The notes beneath the pieces were generated by a model, which was given only the letters and a program-made list of their open reading frames with translations, made no database searches and was not told the DNA's origin. From assembly GCA_910589595.1 (NCBI GenBank), contig CAJUTM010000029.1, positions 1 through 42,647 of the forward strand: DNA of 42,647 nt, written 5' to 3'. Of this stretch, positions 42,595 to 42,647 are shown piece by piece (position 1 is the stretch's first letter; every line of letters starts with the position of its first letter). The position numbers and the translations under genes are program-made. Origin of the DNA: an uncultured Eubacterium sp. GTDB taxonomy: Bacteria; Bacillota; Clostridia; Lachnospirales; Lachnospiraceae.

Positions 42595-42647
42595 CTCCCC
42601 GAGTAGGACTCGAACCTACAACAACACGGTTAACAGCCGTGGGCTCT
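42595..42647 (-). tRNA. tRNA-Asn (GTT), 5' part outside the window
   Basis: The 3' 53 nt on the minus strand: anticodon arm with GTT (CTGTTAACC), T-arm GTAGG/CCTAC with loop TTCGAGT, acceptor TCGGGGA and discriminator G. The gene is cut by the window edge. Confidence 0.9.

Overview
The window looks like the chromosome of a spore-forming Clostridia species, most likely Lachnospiraceae. The gene orders rpsL-rpsG-fusA-tuf, dnaX-ybaB-recR, (DUF951)-rpsF-ssb-rpsR and gdpP-rplI-dnaB are classic Firmicutes blocks. A yyaC-type spore protease gene is present, strong sigma-A promoters and Shine-Dalgarno sites are frequent, and several secreted proteins carry lysine-rich bacterial Ig-like domains. The family assignment is inference; no rRNA is present to test it.

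Layout. 1-3505: one end of an integrative element (RepA-like ATPase, tyrosine integrase, small excisionase, divergent XRE repressor) abutting the 3' end of tuf. 3506-8265: str operon on the minus strand, with a consensus promoter embedded in a 15-bp inverted repeat and an unusual array of three 54-bp repeats between rpsG and fusA. 8305-16053: CvpA-like and DUF5711-type membrane proteins, a degenerate MPN-like membrane protein, yyaC, then dnaX-ybaB-recR and pfkA. 16054-18395: a large secreted Ig-like protein. 18960-25283: an odd operon of lipoprotein (propeller plus solute-binding), two sugar-type ABC permeases, an HlyD-like adaptor and a MacB-core-like protein, with no ATPase gene; a divergent two-component system (25284-27315) probably controls it. 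27366-31021: COG2407 sugar isomerase and xylulokinase, probably a xylose pathway, plus a lipoprotein. 31131-32426: secreted esterase. 32593-35232: DUF951, a broken RhuM-family gene, then rpsF-ssb-rpsR with its S6:S18 leader. 35285-41074: zinc-ribbon membrane protein, a structured leader, gdpP-rplI-dnaB, and a MerR-type regulator. 41209-42647: a third Ig-like secreted protein and a tRNA cluster (Cys, Glu, Asn partial) on the minus strand.

The most notable signals are non-coding. Two copies (10110-10587 and 18458-18934, inverted relative to each other) of a ~478-bp multi-branched palindromic element have diverged with compensatory changes in nearly every stem. The 54-bp tandem units after rpsG each re-encode the last six residues of S7 plus stop, differing only at synonymous positions in that block, and two of them form minigenes with their own ribosome binding site. 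A ~235-nt leader built of consecutive stem-loops precedes gdpP. Phased direct repeats fit a response-regulator operator at 25166-25195.
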